A stretch of DNA of 64,000 bases, taken from NCBI GenBank assembly GCA_024449915.1, contig JAMZAV010000640.1:186001-250000 (forward strand), written 5' to 3'. Origin of the DNA: Sweltsa coloradensis (taxonomy: Eukaryota; Arthropoda; Insecta; Plecoptera; Chloroperlidae). The notes beneath the pieces were generated by a model. That model was not told the DNA's origin and searched no databases. It worked only from the letters and a program-made list of their open reading frames with translations. The position numbers and the translations under genes are program-made. This document shows positions 50,420-61,794 of this stretch, piece by piece (within the stretch, counting starts at the first letter, position 1; each line of letters starts with the position of its first letter).

Positions 50420-51653
50420 ACAGTGAACGTCACCGCTCGCAGCGCACTCTATGACGGCCGGATTTTCATACGGTCTCCCATAGGATAGCACAATACACCA
50501 CTAAAATGACAGTTTAAAAAATTATATCTTGTTACTGTGATTTAACACAAATTTCTCAATTTTTTTGATCCAGAAATTTGCAAAAATTGGTGTTTTGGGA
50601 AATTTCTTAAATAGGCTTTAACCTGCTTGTTTTTTGGTCCACATAGCTACTAGAGCATAGTACTAATCTAAAATGCCCCATTATAACATCGTGTCTTGAA
50701 ACTGTGCCCAAATATACCCTCAAACACGCAAAAATATGCATTCCAAAATCACACCCCGTCTTGGTAATCAGCATATTTTGACCAAACTACTTGTCCAAAT
50801 TACAAAATAAAATATAAAGAATTTACAGAAAAGGCTGTAGAGTATGTCAATAATGGCCAATATTTTTTTGGATCAAAATCCTCCAAGGTCACGGGGCATA
50901 AAGATCGTCCCCATGTTATTTCTTATGGCCTATGGGTAGAGGTACGTGTATTTCGCTACCGACGATAAAACCAAAATATGTGTAAATCATTTTATTTCAC
51001 AAAATGAGCATGAATTGATCAAATCTAGAACATAAAATGCAAAAATTGAATCACCGCCAAACAGGGAAATATGTGTAAATTACATAATAACACCGGAAAT
51101 CCACAAAATCGTGTGTTTAACGACGAAAAGCACTAAAAATGGGAATCATTGTTAAATCACGGTGTAATTTTCAAAATATTGTATGCAGTACAGAATCAAG
51201 GAAAGGTGTTATAAAATAACTAGGCCTATCAGATATTATGAATTAAGTCTTAGTTACTAGAACAAGTCTGTTTATAAGTACATTCACACTTGTTTGATAT
51301 GTGGATAAAATAATACGACAGTCGCCAACGAATAATTACATGCATTATAAATTGGTAACTATAGATAAAACCGCTGAAATAGAGCTTTAAACCAATAACA
51401 CCGAAATCTCTAATTTTAAAAACGAAATTTACAACAAAATAAAACCACTTTCACGGACCTCTACTTATGGGAGATTTTTGCTGATGGGACCTAGCTCGAA
51501 AAATGTCATGTTTGACAATTTTTTGGGGGGTCATGGTGGCCCCAATAATTTTTTTGTTAATTGCTAAATTTATTACTAGTTTGCCTGAATAAAATATATT
51601 TTTTGAGTTTAGCGGTTAAATACCCTTTTTAATACCTTTTTTATGTTTTTTAG
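50420..51653 (+). repeat. repeat Y, copy 2, with two insertions
   Basis: Collinear with 42088-42650 but interrupted at about 50797-50880 and 50937-51466. The left edge (50420-50485) is the inverted counterpart of 40875-40930. It fills the intron just before the copy B finger exon. Confidence 0.6.
50937..51466. mobile_element. MITE inside repeat Y
   Basis: The ends GTAGAGGTACGTG and CACGGACCTCTAC are inverted with one mismatch. TATGG lies next to both ends and once in the uninterrupted copy at 42 kb, consistent with a ~5-bp target duplication. AT-rich, non-coding. Confidence 0.6.
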
Positions 51654-53113
51654 ATGTACTCGAGTTATCTGACAACTTCAAATCTACCAACAGTTCTTCT
51701 GTTCTGCTACATGATACGATAGTCAGCAAGCTAAACCAAACCAAAAGTACTGGCAAGAGTAAAGTATTTAGGTTTGTTAAAAGTGTAAGCCGAGGTCAAA
51801 GAAACTGTCAAGAGAACAAAACAGCATCACAGATTTCTTTGCATGGAGGTGTTAATGTTGACGTTGAAGCATCGGGGTCTGGTGAACAGACGAAGCTACA
51901 GGATGACTGTCTTCGTACCTCGGGTAGGAAACACCAGGACTTGCAGTGTGTTGCGTCCACTTCACAGCACAACGACCTCACTGACCTTGCTGACATTCAC
52001 AGCCGTGAGAAGAAGTGGGCCTGCGACCAGTGTGACAAGAGGTTTAAACAAAGCTCCAACCTTTCAGTACATAAGGTAACTCACAGTGTAGCAAGACCGT
52101 TTGCCTGCGACCAGTGTGATAAAAGATTTAAACAAAGCTCACCCTTTCAGTACATAAGCAATCATATCACACAGTGGACTTAAGCCCTATTCTTGTATAG
52201 AGTGTGATAAGAAGTTTACTGCACCATCCAGTCTTGCAGTCCATAAGCGAACACACATTGGACTTAAGCCCCATTCTTGTAAAGAGTGTCATAAGAAGTT
52301 CGCTACTTCAACTCATCTTGTAAGGCATAAGCTAACACACAGTGGACGCAAGACCTTTTGGCTGCGACCAGTGTGATAAGAGATTTAAACTAAGCTCCCA
52401 CCTTTCAGCACATAAGCAAAGACACAGTGGACTTAAGCACTATTCTTGTACAGAGTGTGATAAGAAGTTTACTACTTCATCTCATCTTGTAAGGCATAAG
52501 CTAACGCACAGTGAAGCAAGACCGTTTGGCTGCGACCAGTGTGATAAGAGATTTAAACGAAGCTCCCACCTTTCAGCACATAAGAAACACACAGTGGACT
52601 TAGCCCTATTCTTGTTTAGAGTGTGATAAGATATTTACTTCTTCATGTCACCTTGGATATCATAAGCTAACTCACTTTGGACTTGAGCCCTATTCTTGTA
52701 ACGAGTGTCATAAGAAGTTTGTAAGTTCATCTAATCTTGCAGTCCATAAGCTAACACACAGTGAAGCAAGAACGTTTGCCTGCGACCAGCGTGATAAGAG
52801 ATTTAAACAAAGCTCCCACCTTTCAGTACATCAGCAATCACACAGTGGACTCAAGTCTTATTCTTGTTTAGAGTGCGATAAGAAGTTTACTTACTGTCCA
52901 TATGCAATCACACAGTGTACTTAAGCCCTATTCTTGTATAGAATGTGATAATAAATTTACTACTTCAATTATCCTTGCAAGGCACAAGCTAACACACAAT
53001 GGTGCAAGACCATTTGGTTGTGACCAGTGTGATAAGAGATTTAAACTAAGCTCCAGCCTTTCAGTACATAAGAAAACACACAGTGGACTTAAGCCCTTTT
53101 CTTGTATAGAGTG
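51654..53113 (+). pseudogene. C2H2 zinc-finger exon, copy B, frameshifted
   Basis: It opens after TTTTTTAG in phase 1, like 6711, and its first ~370 bases match copy A closely (the Ser-rich linker). About 14 finger modules of the same alternating FGC/YSC types can be traced, but the frame changes near 52150, 52345 and 52590 and in the later fingers. One knuckle Cys is Arg (DQRDK) and one finger is largely deleted. The array breaks off at 53113, where a LINE inserted. As read, it encodes only one full finger before the first break. Confidence 0.85.
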
Positions 53114-53115
53114 AT

Positions 53116-54612
53116 AAGAAGTTTATATTCTGCGTGGTGCAGTCACAGAGAGCGGACGTTAATAACCGGTCTGAGAGATCTACAGGCCTTATGTCTCTAA
53201 GTTTGTTTTATGCCTAATAGACCAATGGTGTGTTTGTGATTTACTGTGTACTTTTTTCTCTCTTCTAAAATGTTGAAAGTTAAAACATGAAGACAGAAAT
53301 TAAACAAATATGGTGATCAAGATAGTCCGAGTATAGACAAAGGTGCAGAGAGTTTCGTTTTCGCGGACTTTGACGTTATCTCGCAACAGTTTGAAAGCAT
53401 TCAAGAAGATGCCTCGGTATTCCAGACTTTGGCCTCGGTAGTGAAAATGTTGATTGCACCAATGACTGAAAACAGCAAATTCTGCAAAAAACAAGATCTT
53501 ATGCTTGGTGAGTCGATAAATGCTAATCAAGGTATGTCTGAGAAAATAGATACTCTCTTAGCTGAGCTTAATTCGTGTAAGAAAGACAATAAAAAACTGA
53601 ATGACGAAATGTATGTCTTGCATCCCAAGTCAGCAAACTCGAGCAATATTCGAGAAATTATAATATTGTGTTACAGGGTGTTCCAGCAACTCCATTAATT
53701 GTAGATACTATGCACTTTTCGTGGAAATGTCATACTATTGATAAATTATATAACAGACTACGCTCTTGCTCCTCTCGGCTTTATGTACTAAAACATGTCT
53801 TACCTTTTTCCGTATTTAGAACAGTGTATCAATCCATAGCCGAATCTTTGATTTTGTGGCAATGCGTTGCGGTGTCATAGGTACTCAAAGGGTTGAAGAT
53901 TTACAAATAAAAATGGTAATGTGTGATTTCAAAACTGATTCTGAACTTTCCCATAAACAAATATTTTCTTTTTGTAACGTGCTGCCAATATCTTCATTGT
54001 TCATATTACCCATATAGATTTATATTTCACTTTTATTTTAAATCAGATCTCAAGATTCTGTTGGACTCATGCAAGGATACAAGCCTCAAAGTGGCGGGGG
54101 CGTTCAAAATTCCCAATTTTAACAACAAATATGGTCAAAGTTCACTGTTTTTTTCAGTTCCTACTACGTTCAGCTTGCTCACTGAAAACCTTGACTAATA
54201 TCTCAAAAATAATAACAGAAATAAAATCACATCTTCTTTCTGACACCTTTTGACAGTGTATTTCGATTTTTTAACGCTTGGTTATTTTTAATGTAATTTT
54301 TTGGATTTCACAAATTAACTTTATATGTCATGCAACCATGGTATTTACTATTTTATTTATTTATAAATGGGCCTAGGCCTACTTGTTTTTCGTGTTTATT
54401 TTGGTTCTCTGTTCTGTTCTCTGTATTGTCACCTTCTTATATAATAATTTGTCTGTTACACCCCACAGTTAAGCCATGTTCAGGCTTTGTGTTGTTTTTG
54501 ATTATATACTTGTTTGATTCATTTTTGTATGTGATACTATTTTTGTACAATTGATATGTTAAATGTAGGCTTTGTTGTATGTACAACAATAAAGAATATT
54601 AACACCATTTGA
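53116..54612 (+). mobile_element. internally deleted LINE
   Basis: The left part encodes an ORF1-like coiled-coil segment (ESIQEDASVF, KIDTLLAELNSCKKDNKKLN). Near 53690 it jumps to the end of ORF2: HFSWKCHTIDKL, LRSCSSRLYVLKHVLP, LYQSIAES-type block and NVLPIS. The core endonuclease and RT are missing. The 3' end has AATAAAGAATATT. With both element ends but no enzymes it could only move with help. It split the copy B finger array. Confidence 0.6.
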
Positions 54613-54624
54613 AAAAAAAACACT

Positions 54625-54840
54625 ATTTCACCTTGGGCACCATTAACAAACACACAGTGAACTCGAGCCCTACTCTTCTAACGAGTGTCATAAAAAGTTT
54701 GCTACTACTTTATCTCCCTTGGCAACGCATAAACTAACACACAGTGGAGCGTGACCGTTCGACTGCGACCTGCGTGATAAGAGATATACATGAAAATCCA
54801 GTCTTGCAGTCCATAAGTTAACACACAGAGGCTAACGAGT
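54625..54840 (+). pseudogene. decayed zinc-finger remnants, copy B
   Basis: CTAACACACAGTGGAGCGTG and CGACTGCGACCTGCGTGATA are clear descendants of the linker and the FDCD-type knuckle, with mutated Cys codons and no continuous frame. They continue the array of 53113 on the far side of the LINE. Confidence 0.75.
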
Positions 54841-55060
54841 TTAGGCGCTCGGCTTTCTGTTCTTTCCGGGTAAGCGGTTTATAATACCGTTATCAAATTT
54901 CACACTAACGTTAATAGAGAATAAATCTATGCCATCCAGTTTGCATATTCCTAAATTAAAGCAATAATTTGGAATTCAAAATTAGTGAAATCACCAAAAT
55001 TTACTCCATTTTGGTTAAGTTCGGGAAATTTATTCAAAGTGTACAGATTTTTTTACTCAA

Positions 55061-55855
55061 ATTTGCATACTGGGGTAATTTTGCCGTTTATAGTTTTCCG
55101 ATAAAAACTGCATAAAATGTTTCCAACTTTTCACAGTATGTGTAATTGATAGTCCCTAATTCATTTTCAGGTACCGCATTACGATCTTTTAACTGTTACT
55201 AATGTTTTTCGTCTTTTTACCAGTGGAAATTGTGCTGTCACTGTACGTAGACCGCCATGTTGGTTTGGAAAGCGCTATCTCCTCCGCTATGTCTCTACCG
55301 CTGCGTACGCAGCGTAAGAAAGTATTTTTGTTTAAAATAGCGACGTTAAAGGTTAAAAAAGGTATTTTTGTTTAAAATAGGGACGTTAAAGGTTTTGAAG
55401 GTTTGGTTTTGTAAACTCGGGATAGCAAACTTTCTCTATCTCCATCGCTACGTACGTGCGTCGTATGTTGCTTCTGCTTGGTGGGGCCGTCATCGTTTGT
55501 TGCCGTTTTAGTTACAAAAAAACCTTTAAAGTCACTATTTTAAACAAAAATACCTTTTTTAACCTTTAACGTCGCGATTTTAAACAAAAATATTTTACGC
55601 TGCGTACGCAGCGGAAGAGACGTAGCGGAGGAGGTAGCGCTTTCCAAACCAACATGGCTGTCTAGCATACGAACGTACAGTGACAGCACAATTTCCACTG
55701 GTATAAAGACGAAAAACATTAGTAACAGTAAAAAGATCGTAATGCGGTAGCTGAAAATGAATTTAAAAACATAAATTACACATATTGTGAAAAGGTGAGG
55801 AAATTTTATGCAGTTTTTATCGGAAAACTGTAAACGGCATAATTACCCATACTGG
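55061..55855. repeat. long inverted repeat, ~340-bp arms
   Basis: The arms 55061-55405 and ~55500-55855 are inverted copies over their length (GTTTTCCGATAAAAACTGCA, CGCATTACGATCTTTT, ACCAGTGGAAATTGTGCTGT, GGTTTGGAAAGCGCT). Each arm holds the perfect palindrome CGCTGCGTACGCAGCG and TTTGTTTAAAATAGCGACG words. The ~95-bp loop is unique. It sits between finger remnants, so it inserted in the copy B array. A transcript would be a long duplex. Confidence 0.8.
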
Positions 55856-56049
55856 CTATCAACGTTTAAATCAATGTGAACGCGCAGGTTAATTTGGTTT
55901 CAACGTAAGATAAGCGGTTTGGTGGGAATTTCCATGCATTTTTCACGTTTTAGACAATATGTCTCGCAATGGATCTTCAAGGCTTTTTTTGCAAACCAAT
56001 TGTGGATATCAATATAAAATTAGTAATTACTTTATTAACATGCAAAATT

Positions 56050-56265
56050 TGGTAATGATAAGTAGTTTACTGCTTCATCCAGTCTTGTAGTCCATAAGCA
56101 AACACACATTGGACTTATGCCCTATTTGTGTAACAAGTGTCAAAAGAAGTTTGCTACTTCAACTCATCTTGTAAGACATAAGCTAACACACAGTGGAGCA
56201 AAACCGTTTGACTGCGACCATTGTGATAAGATATTTACACAAAACTCCCACCTTTCAATTATGGA
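56050..56265 (+). pseudogene. last zinc-finger remnants, copy B
   Basis: GATAAGTAGTTTACTGCTTC, AACACACATTGGACTTATGC and CTTGTAAGACATAAGCTAAC are finger and linker sequences of the local family, with at least two intact knuckles and stops in the others. They lie beyond the long inverted repeat. Confidence 0.75.
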
Positions 56266-56295
56266 AGAATACTGGGTAGTAAATAAATTACGGTA

Positions 56296-56475
56296 ATACA
56301 TTCGTATTTAGAGTCTACCCACTCAGTCATAGAACTGATTTTCAGTGGGGGGCACGAAACCAAAGTGACCAAGCCAACCCTGTAGGGGCCGATGCAATCG
56401 CCGAGTGAGCGATAACCAACCAAAGATCAATTTTTTTTTTAATAGGAAATAAAGTTATCAGTGGTATGTGTAGGG
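56296..56475 (-). repeat. SINE 3' region, minus orientation
   Basis: Complement of the distal SINE (TTTAGAGTCTACCCACTCAG ... CGCCGAGTGAGCGATAACC), extending to AATAGGAAATAAAG and then diverging from the 9.3-kb copy, so this SINE has a different head. Confidence 0.65.
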
Positions 56476-56795
56476 TTTGAGCATTCATGCGTGCCGCCGT
56501 CTTGGGTGTGGAGTCACCTCTGGTAGGTGCTGCCCCTAGTAGTGAGCTGGGGATCGAGGGCAAGAGGCTCGACCTCGAGGCAGTCTATGGATGGACACTG
56601 GACAGTGCCGGAGACACAGATTTGTGTCTTGTGTAAGGACTTGCTAAGTTTAGTCATTATGTTATTATTATTATTTTGTTGTTGTTATCAGAACTCTATT
56701 CTAGCGTCACTAGATAGGTCGTCAAACGTGACATTTGTATGTAGTTTGTGTAGTAAAGTGAAAACTAGTTGGTAATAATGTAGTATACTAGTATA

Positions 56796-57175
56796 CTAGG
56801 AAAACGCTAAAGTCCTGTCGCGTTGTTGAGCGAGCACCGGTACGTGCAACACGACCCGAGTACGACATTTCCCATAATGTTACATACCAATAAGTCTAAG
56901 GTCTTGACCAATTTAGCTGAAAATTTGTAAAATAGGAGAGAATGTTGTACTTATTGACCCTGCAAAATTTCATAACGATCGGAACTTTTTTTTAATTTTT
57001 TATTACCAACGATCGGATTTTGTTACAGCAACCCGCATAGGTGGTATGTACATGTGTGCAAATTTTCAGGTCGATCAGAGAAACAGTGCGACCTGTACCA
57101 AAGCAGTAACAGGAAAAAAAAACAGACATTCGAGCCATAAGAGTCAAGTGGAGACGCTCGCTCAAAAATGTATTG
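56796..57175 (+). repeat. 'GGATGAGCG' repeat family, copy 5 (divergent)
   Basis: Left end CTAGGAAAACGCTAAAGTC then GCGTTGTTGAGCGAGC; right end GAGACGCTCGCTCAA. The interior differs from copies 3 and 4 and lacks the tandem units. Confidence 0.45.
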
Positions 57176-58305
57176 TAGCATTCATATATTCCAAGTACGT
57201 AAATGTTTTCTCTATTGTTTGTATCTAAAGTTCTTTGGAATGTAAATTCTGTATTAGATAAATAAAGAATAGGCTAATAAAAAAGCAATTTGAATTTGAA
57301 AAATCATCATAACAGAAAATATACCAAAAAAACTCGTTAAAATATTCCATTTTGACGCTCTAAGAATCGTACAAACATTCTGGGTTGTGCGTCTCGGACC
57401 CGCATTAGCTGATGGCCTCCCCCAGACCCCCCTTTGTACAAAAACAATGTACTTTATCCAGGAAAGATACAATACCAATAATTAGTAATGTTAGTTATTA
57501 ATCCTTTAGCAAGGAAACGATTGATAATGAAGCTTTACAAAAAAAAAAAAAAACGATTAAAAGGCTGGGACCCCGTAAAAGCAAACTGGCCACTTAGTGA
57601 TAGACCTACTGTTGCGTGCGTGGGTGACAAAAAGTCGTTCAAATGTACTGGAAGTAGGTAAAATAATTCATTTTGTACCGTACACATTTTTAAATCAGTG
57701 CAGACTATGAAAAATACGTGATTTTGCTCCCTATTGTAGCCATTTAAAAATGCCCGCCAGTCTATTGCGCGACCACAGCCTTCCTGAAACTATAGTAATT
57801 TACATCCAGAAGGCGGTGCTTTGGCTTGACCAACATAACCTCACTCACGAGTCACGAAAACGAAATACGTCATGATTGCGTCCCACCCCGAGATTTTACG
57901 GTAATATACTGATACAATTACTATATTGTTTAATAATATTGTATTGAAATAGCTTGTCTACACACTGAAGTTTCATTTGCAACTGTTTTATTCTTCATAG
58001 AGTTGTTAAAATGCTGGTTCCCAAGCCAATATATAAAGAGGCCGACCTGCAAACGGGGCCACGAATCTCTTTGAGACAGCCAAAGATGAGAGATAAGTCT
58101 AGGCCTAGGCTCTAGCCCTAGCCTACTCAATATAGGATATTACTAATTTAACTATATTGCCCGACTATGGCTCAGCCTAGATGTTTTCATATCTTATTTC
58201 GGCTCTTTAGGCCTAAGGCCAGCCCCCTAGTCGATACTGATACATCGATCGATATATTATTATTAATTGCCCCCTAGCCTAAGGGCTGCACTTAATTTGC
58301 ATAAT
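57176..58305. other. no recognised feature
   Basis: A-runs, short palindromes and TAGGCCTA words only. The short open frames here have no domain or splice support. Confidence 0.35.
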
Positions 58306-59399
58306 TAGCCTTGTTTACATGGAGGACTGAGTACGGTACGGTACCGAGATGTCGTTGAATTCTATCTGGTGTCAAAGCGTTTACATGACTCGTACCGAAC
58401 TGAAACTGAACTCGCTTTCAGTTCAGCATCAACTCTACCTATCGGCGGCTGACAAAACTAAAAGCCACTGCCAACACTGCCAACATTTTGTTTAGCCATC
58501 ACTACGTATACCACAGCAGTCAATCCGAATTGACTGAATTCGGTTTGAGTTCAATTCGGTTTGACTTGAAGTGTATATCACGGACATTCGAAACGACTTC
58601 CTCAATCCTATTTCGATTCGAATTGAAGTTGTTGTTGTGGCAGTTTAATTTGATGCTACAAGATTCTATGAATAACACTTGAAAATACTATGTACTTGTA
58701 TCTCTACCTACAGCTACGTAAATATAAAGCCTAATGTCTTCATTAAAGCCTCCAAGACGCCATTTTATTGTAAACATGCGTAAACATGTAATAAACACCG
58801 CCTGCCTAATAATGGTATTCACTGAAATCTAAATCTCGAATGCAGTTTTCAATCCGTATTGAATGCGTATTGAACTGTATATCAAGCAATTTACTCATGT
58901 CAGTCCACTTTGGAAAGTGGATTGACTTCAATGCGATTCGAGTGTGTATATCAAGAGACTCAAACCGAATTGAACTCGAACCGACTTGAGTCAATTCGGA
59001 TTGAGTGCTGTGATATAGGTAGTGCATGATGTTACCCCAAGAGGAAAGTTAAAAATAAAAACGATCTGGATACGTAGGCCACGTTAGTAGCTAACAAGAA
59101 ACTGACATGTCACATGAAAGTGCAGGGAAAATAATTTGTAACGATTACCAACCTTTGTTTCGTAGTACTAGGCCTATGTTTAGGTTGGCAATATGATTTT
59201 CAGTTCGGTTTTGTCTAAGAAACCTGTTTACATGATAGTACTCAGCAGTACTCAGTACGGTCTTCCAGTACGGTAGCTAGGCCTACTTTTCGTCGGACCG
59301 AACCCAACCGGTACGGTACGGTTTTTACGTGTTTACATGACGTACTGAGTACAAAAACCGTACTCAATACCGTACTCAGTCCTCCATGTAAACAAGGCT
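58306..59399. mobile_element. foldback-type element, TIR GCCTTGTTTACATGGAGG
   Basis: Terminal inverted repeats of ~35 bp (GCCTTGTTTACATGGAGGAC, then TGAGTACGGTA) are bounded by TA on both sides. GTTTACATG recurs subterminally near 58379, 59226 and 59330, together with GTACCG/CGGTAC words. A second palindromic element is nested at 58495-59035. Non-coding. Confidence 0.75.
58495..59035. mobile_element. palindromic MITE nested in the foldback element
   Basis: Inverted arms of ~65 bp (CACAGCA(G/C)TCAATCCG, AATTGACT, GAGTTCAATTCGGTTTGA) with GTATATCA words repeated inside. Outermost CATCACTAC / GTAGTGCATGATG could be part of the arms or an imperfect duplication. Confidence 0.65.
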
Positions 59400-61098
59400 A
59401 TTGTCTCTCAGCCTAGAGGCCTAGGTAGGCCCTACCCTTTTTGTACATCTTATTTAAAGGGCCAAGGATAGTCGTACAGTCAGCCATATTAGGCCTACTA
59501 GTGCAAAATTAGGCCCGTTAGTCAAACACGCTAGGGTACCTACCATCCTGCCACACCGCACTATGATAATAAGCTGCCTATAAACATGTTAGGTTGTTGT
59601 TAACTGGTTGAGCATAAGAATTTAATTTCATGCCATTCTTACGTTTGAGTGTATGAATAATTTATTGACGTTCTTACGTTCAAACATTAGAATATAGCCT
59701 ACACTCTGAAGATTTAAACAGCTAGGCCTAGGCCTATTACAATAGTGGTATGTAGGTCTTACGTTCCTAATTTGATAGTCTACAGAAAGAACCAACCAAA
59801 ATTAATTTTGCTGCAATGTTCAAAGTACAAAGTTATTTCAAATTTTGTACAGTAGCCCAGAGCATCCATTGGTAGATGTATGCACGGGTAAAGAGAAAAA
59901 TAATACGTAGAGTTAGGTAGGGGCCTACCTCTTACCGTCTATGGTCGAACCTCGATGAGATGAATGAAAGAACCTTCTGATACAGTTTGTTTGAATTAGG
60001 CCTACTCTCCGAACAATGGTGCCCACAGTCGCTCTTGCTAAAATGGACACTTGGGTCGTGTCTGATTGCTTGAAAAACGTGGCTTATTCTTTAGGGCTCA
60101 TTCTCAATTTGACGTCATCAGTCATCGGTGACGTCAGAAGCAATGTATGAAGGGTCTTAATCAAGACAGAGAACGAGATAACTGAACTGAACTACAATTT
60201 ACACACAATTGGCATTAGGTAGGGCTTACCGTATTTGGTCATGTTATCATGATATGTTATCACATAAATCAACGTTTTATAAGCTGTGAATAAAGAAGTT
60301 CGTCCCACAGAGTCAGTATTTTAGCGAAATAATGATTTTAAGTAATCACGATTACGAAAGTGTTTTTTGCCTTGTTGGTAATGGTGTGTCCAAAGTTCCA
60401 GCTGTTTATAATGCCAACCTCGCCAGATGTGATGTCAATGTTTAGGAGCATCAAAATGTCTTGATTTTATTCGTACACTTCATAAATACTTTATTTTTAG
60501 GATATATTGGGCAGGCCTTGGCTTTAAAATAGTCGTGTTTTTCTCCGAAAGCAGTTTTAGAGACCGTTATTTTATCTACTTTTTGCCGATCCTGTGGCCA
60601 TAGTGCGTGGACGACAGTGCTGCGATCCCTCGGCGACCGCCACCTTATCTGGTTCCACCTATAGTAGGTCTTTAGTTAGAGAAACTCACAGGCCCAAAAT
60701 GTACAAATAGGCGCTGTCAAAAGTAGCTTCATATAGAAAGCATGCATCCTAGCTTTTTATTGGCTTAAGTTGTCAATTTAACTAAATCCGGCACTACTGG
60801 TGTGTAGACCTATTATCCATATTCTGGTAGGTCTACATTAGTGGTTCAAAAATAGTGTTTGGGACTCCGGCTCATATCGTAGTGTCGAAAAAGAACTGGC
60901 GCAATACAGGGCTAAAAAAATACCATGCCCAGGGTACTGGTATGTAAAAAAAAGTGGTCGGGCATGTAGATTATTACTACTATCACCCGCACTTTAGCTC
61001 TCATCCTTAGCTCTCTTCTCAAGATAAGCCTGGGAAAAAAGATAAGTCCACTTGTCCAGCTTAACAGGTCCCATGCTTTGTGATTGGCAGGCCATTAA
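59400..61098. other. no recognised gene
   Basis: TAGGCCTA-rich, mostly unique sequence. I see no repeat copy, splice-bounded frame or RNA fold that I can support. A minus-strand frame at 60994-61230 crosses the transposon border at 61099, so it is not a host exon. Confidence 0.35.
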
Positions 61099-61794
61099 CC
61101 CCTTGAACACACCCATTTTAAGACATTCCGTGGCCCCATATACACCAGGAAATCCAAAAAATCTCCAAAAATCATCCCCCACCCCTTTTTGAACTAAAAT
61201 TTGTGATTTTGTTGTTCTTACCATTTGCACTTGCTTTTGAAATATTTTTCAAAGCAGAACTTGATGTGGAGCCCTAATTTGCTACTTCCCGCGTGTTTTG
61301 GCAAGGTTCACGCCAAGACCTGTCTTGTCCATGATCTGTCACACCCCCACCATCACTTTCACTCCCACTTCCTGACTTGTCACTATTGTCCTACACCGAT
61401 TCCTCACTATCACTTGAAAAATAATCATGCTTTGAACCACAAGATACACTCACTTCACTTTCTCTGCTGTCTAATAAAAGATTATTGATAGAAACATCAT
61501 TCATTCCGTAATTTTTAACTCAAAGCGTAGCCATTTTGGAAACACTTGTTGACACTTCCAGCTATCAAAAAGATTACTGTAGTGACCCTCCGAGAAACGA
61601 GATCACAACTCTAGTTAGTGCTGCTATCTAACGGCAACCTACTTGAACTACTTCAGTCAAACTTTTAGCGGGAATATGAACGTGAAGCTGGCGGGAGACT
61701 TTGAAATGTGCATGACGCACTACGTGAGCGTCATGTGTATGGGAGGACGCGCGTCCTCATGACGCACCCCTATGCATCACGTGTGTTCAAGTGG
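61099..61794 (-). mobile_element. piggyBac-like element with TTAA duplication
   Basis: TTAA flanks both ends (61095-61098, 61795-61798). The ends CCCCTTGAACACAC and, inverted, CCACTTGAACACAC match at 13 of 14 positions. On the minus strand 61502-61260 reads as an acidic, Ser/Asp/Glu-rich N-terminus (NDVSINNLLLDSRESE ... DYFSSDSEES) with an in-frame stop, as found at the start of piggyBac transposases. The catalytic part is missing. A GGACGCGCGTCC palindrome lies subterminally. Confidence 0.75.

Noticed and set aside
56527..56775. Cys-containing frame resembling a PHD start
   Set aside because: Only two CxxC pairs with wrong spacing and a hydrophobic run from an (ATT)n stretch; too weak to call LINE ORF1.
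57930..58130. 66-codon minus-strand frame
   Set aside because: No domain, no splice context, repeat-like neighbourhood.
59940..59985. Possible fourth copy of the LINE 3' stem-loop (GTCGAACCTCG)
   Set aside because: The GGTGGAAGAA part and the pairing partner are absent.
60994..61230. 78-codon minus-strand frame
   Set aside because: It straddles the TTAA border of the piggyBac-like element, so cannot be a single native gene.
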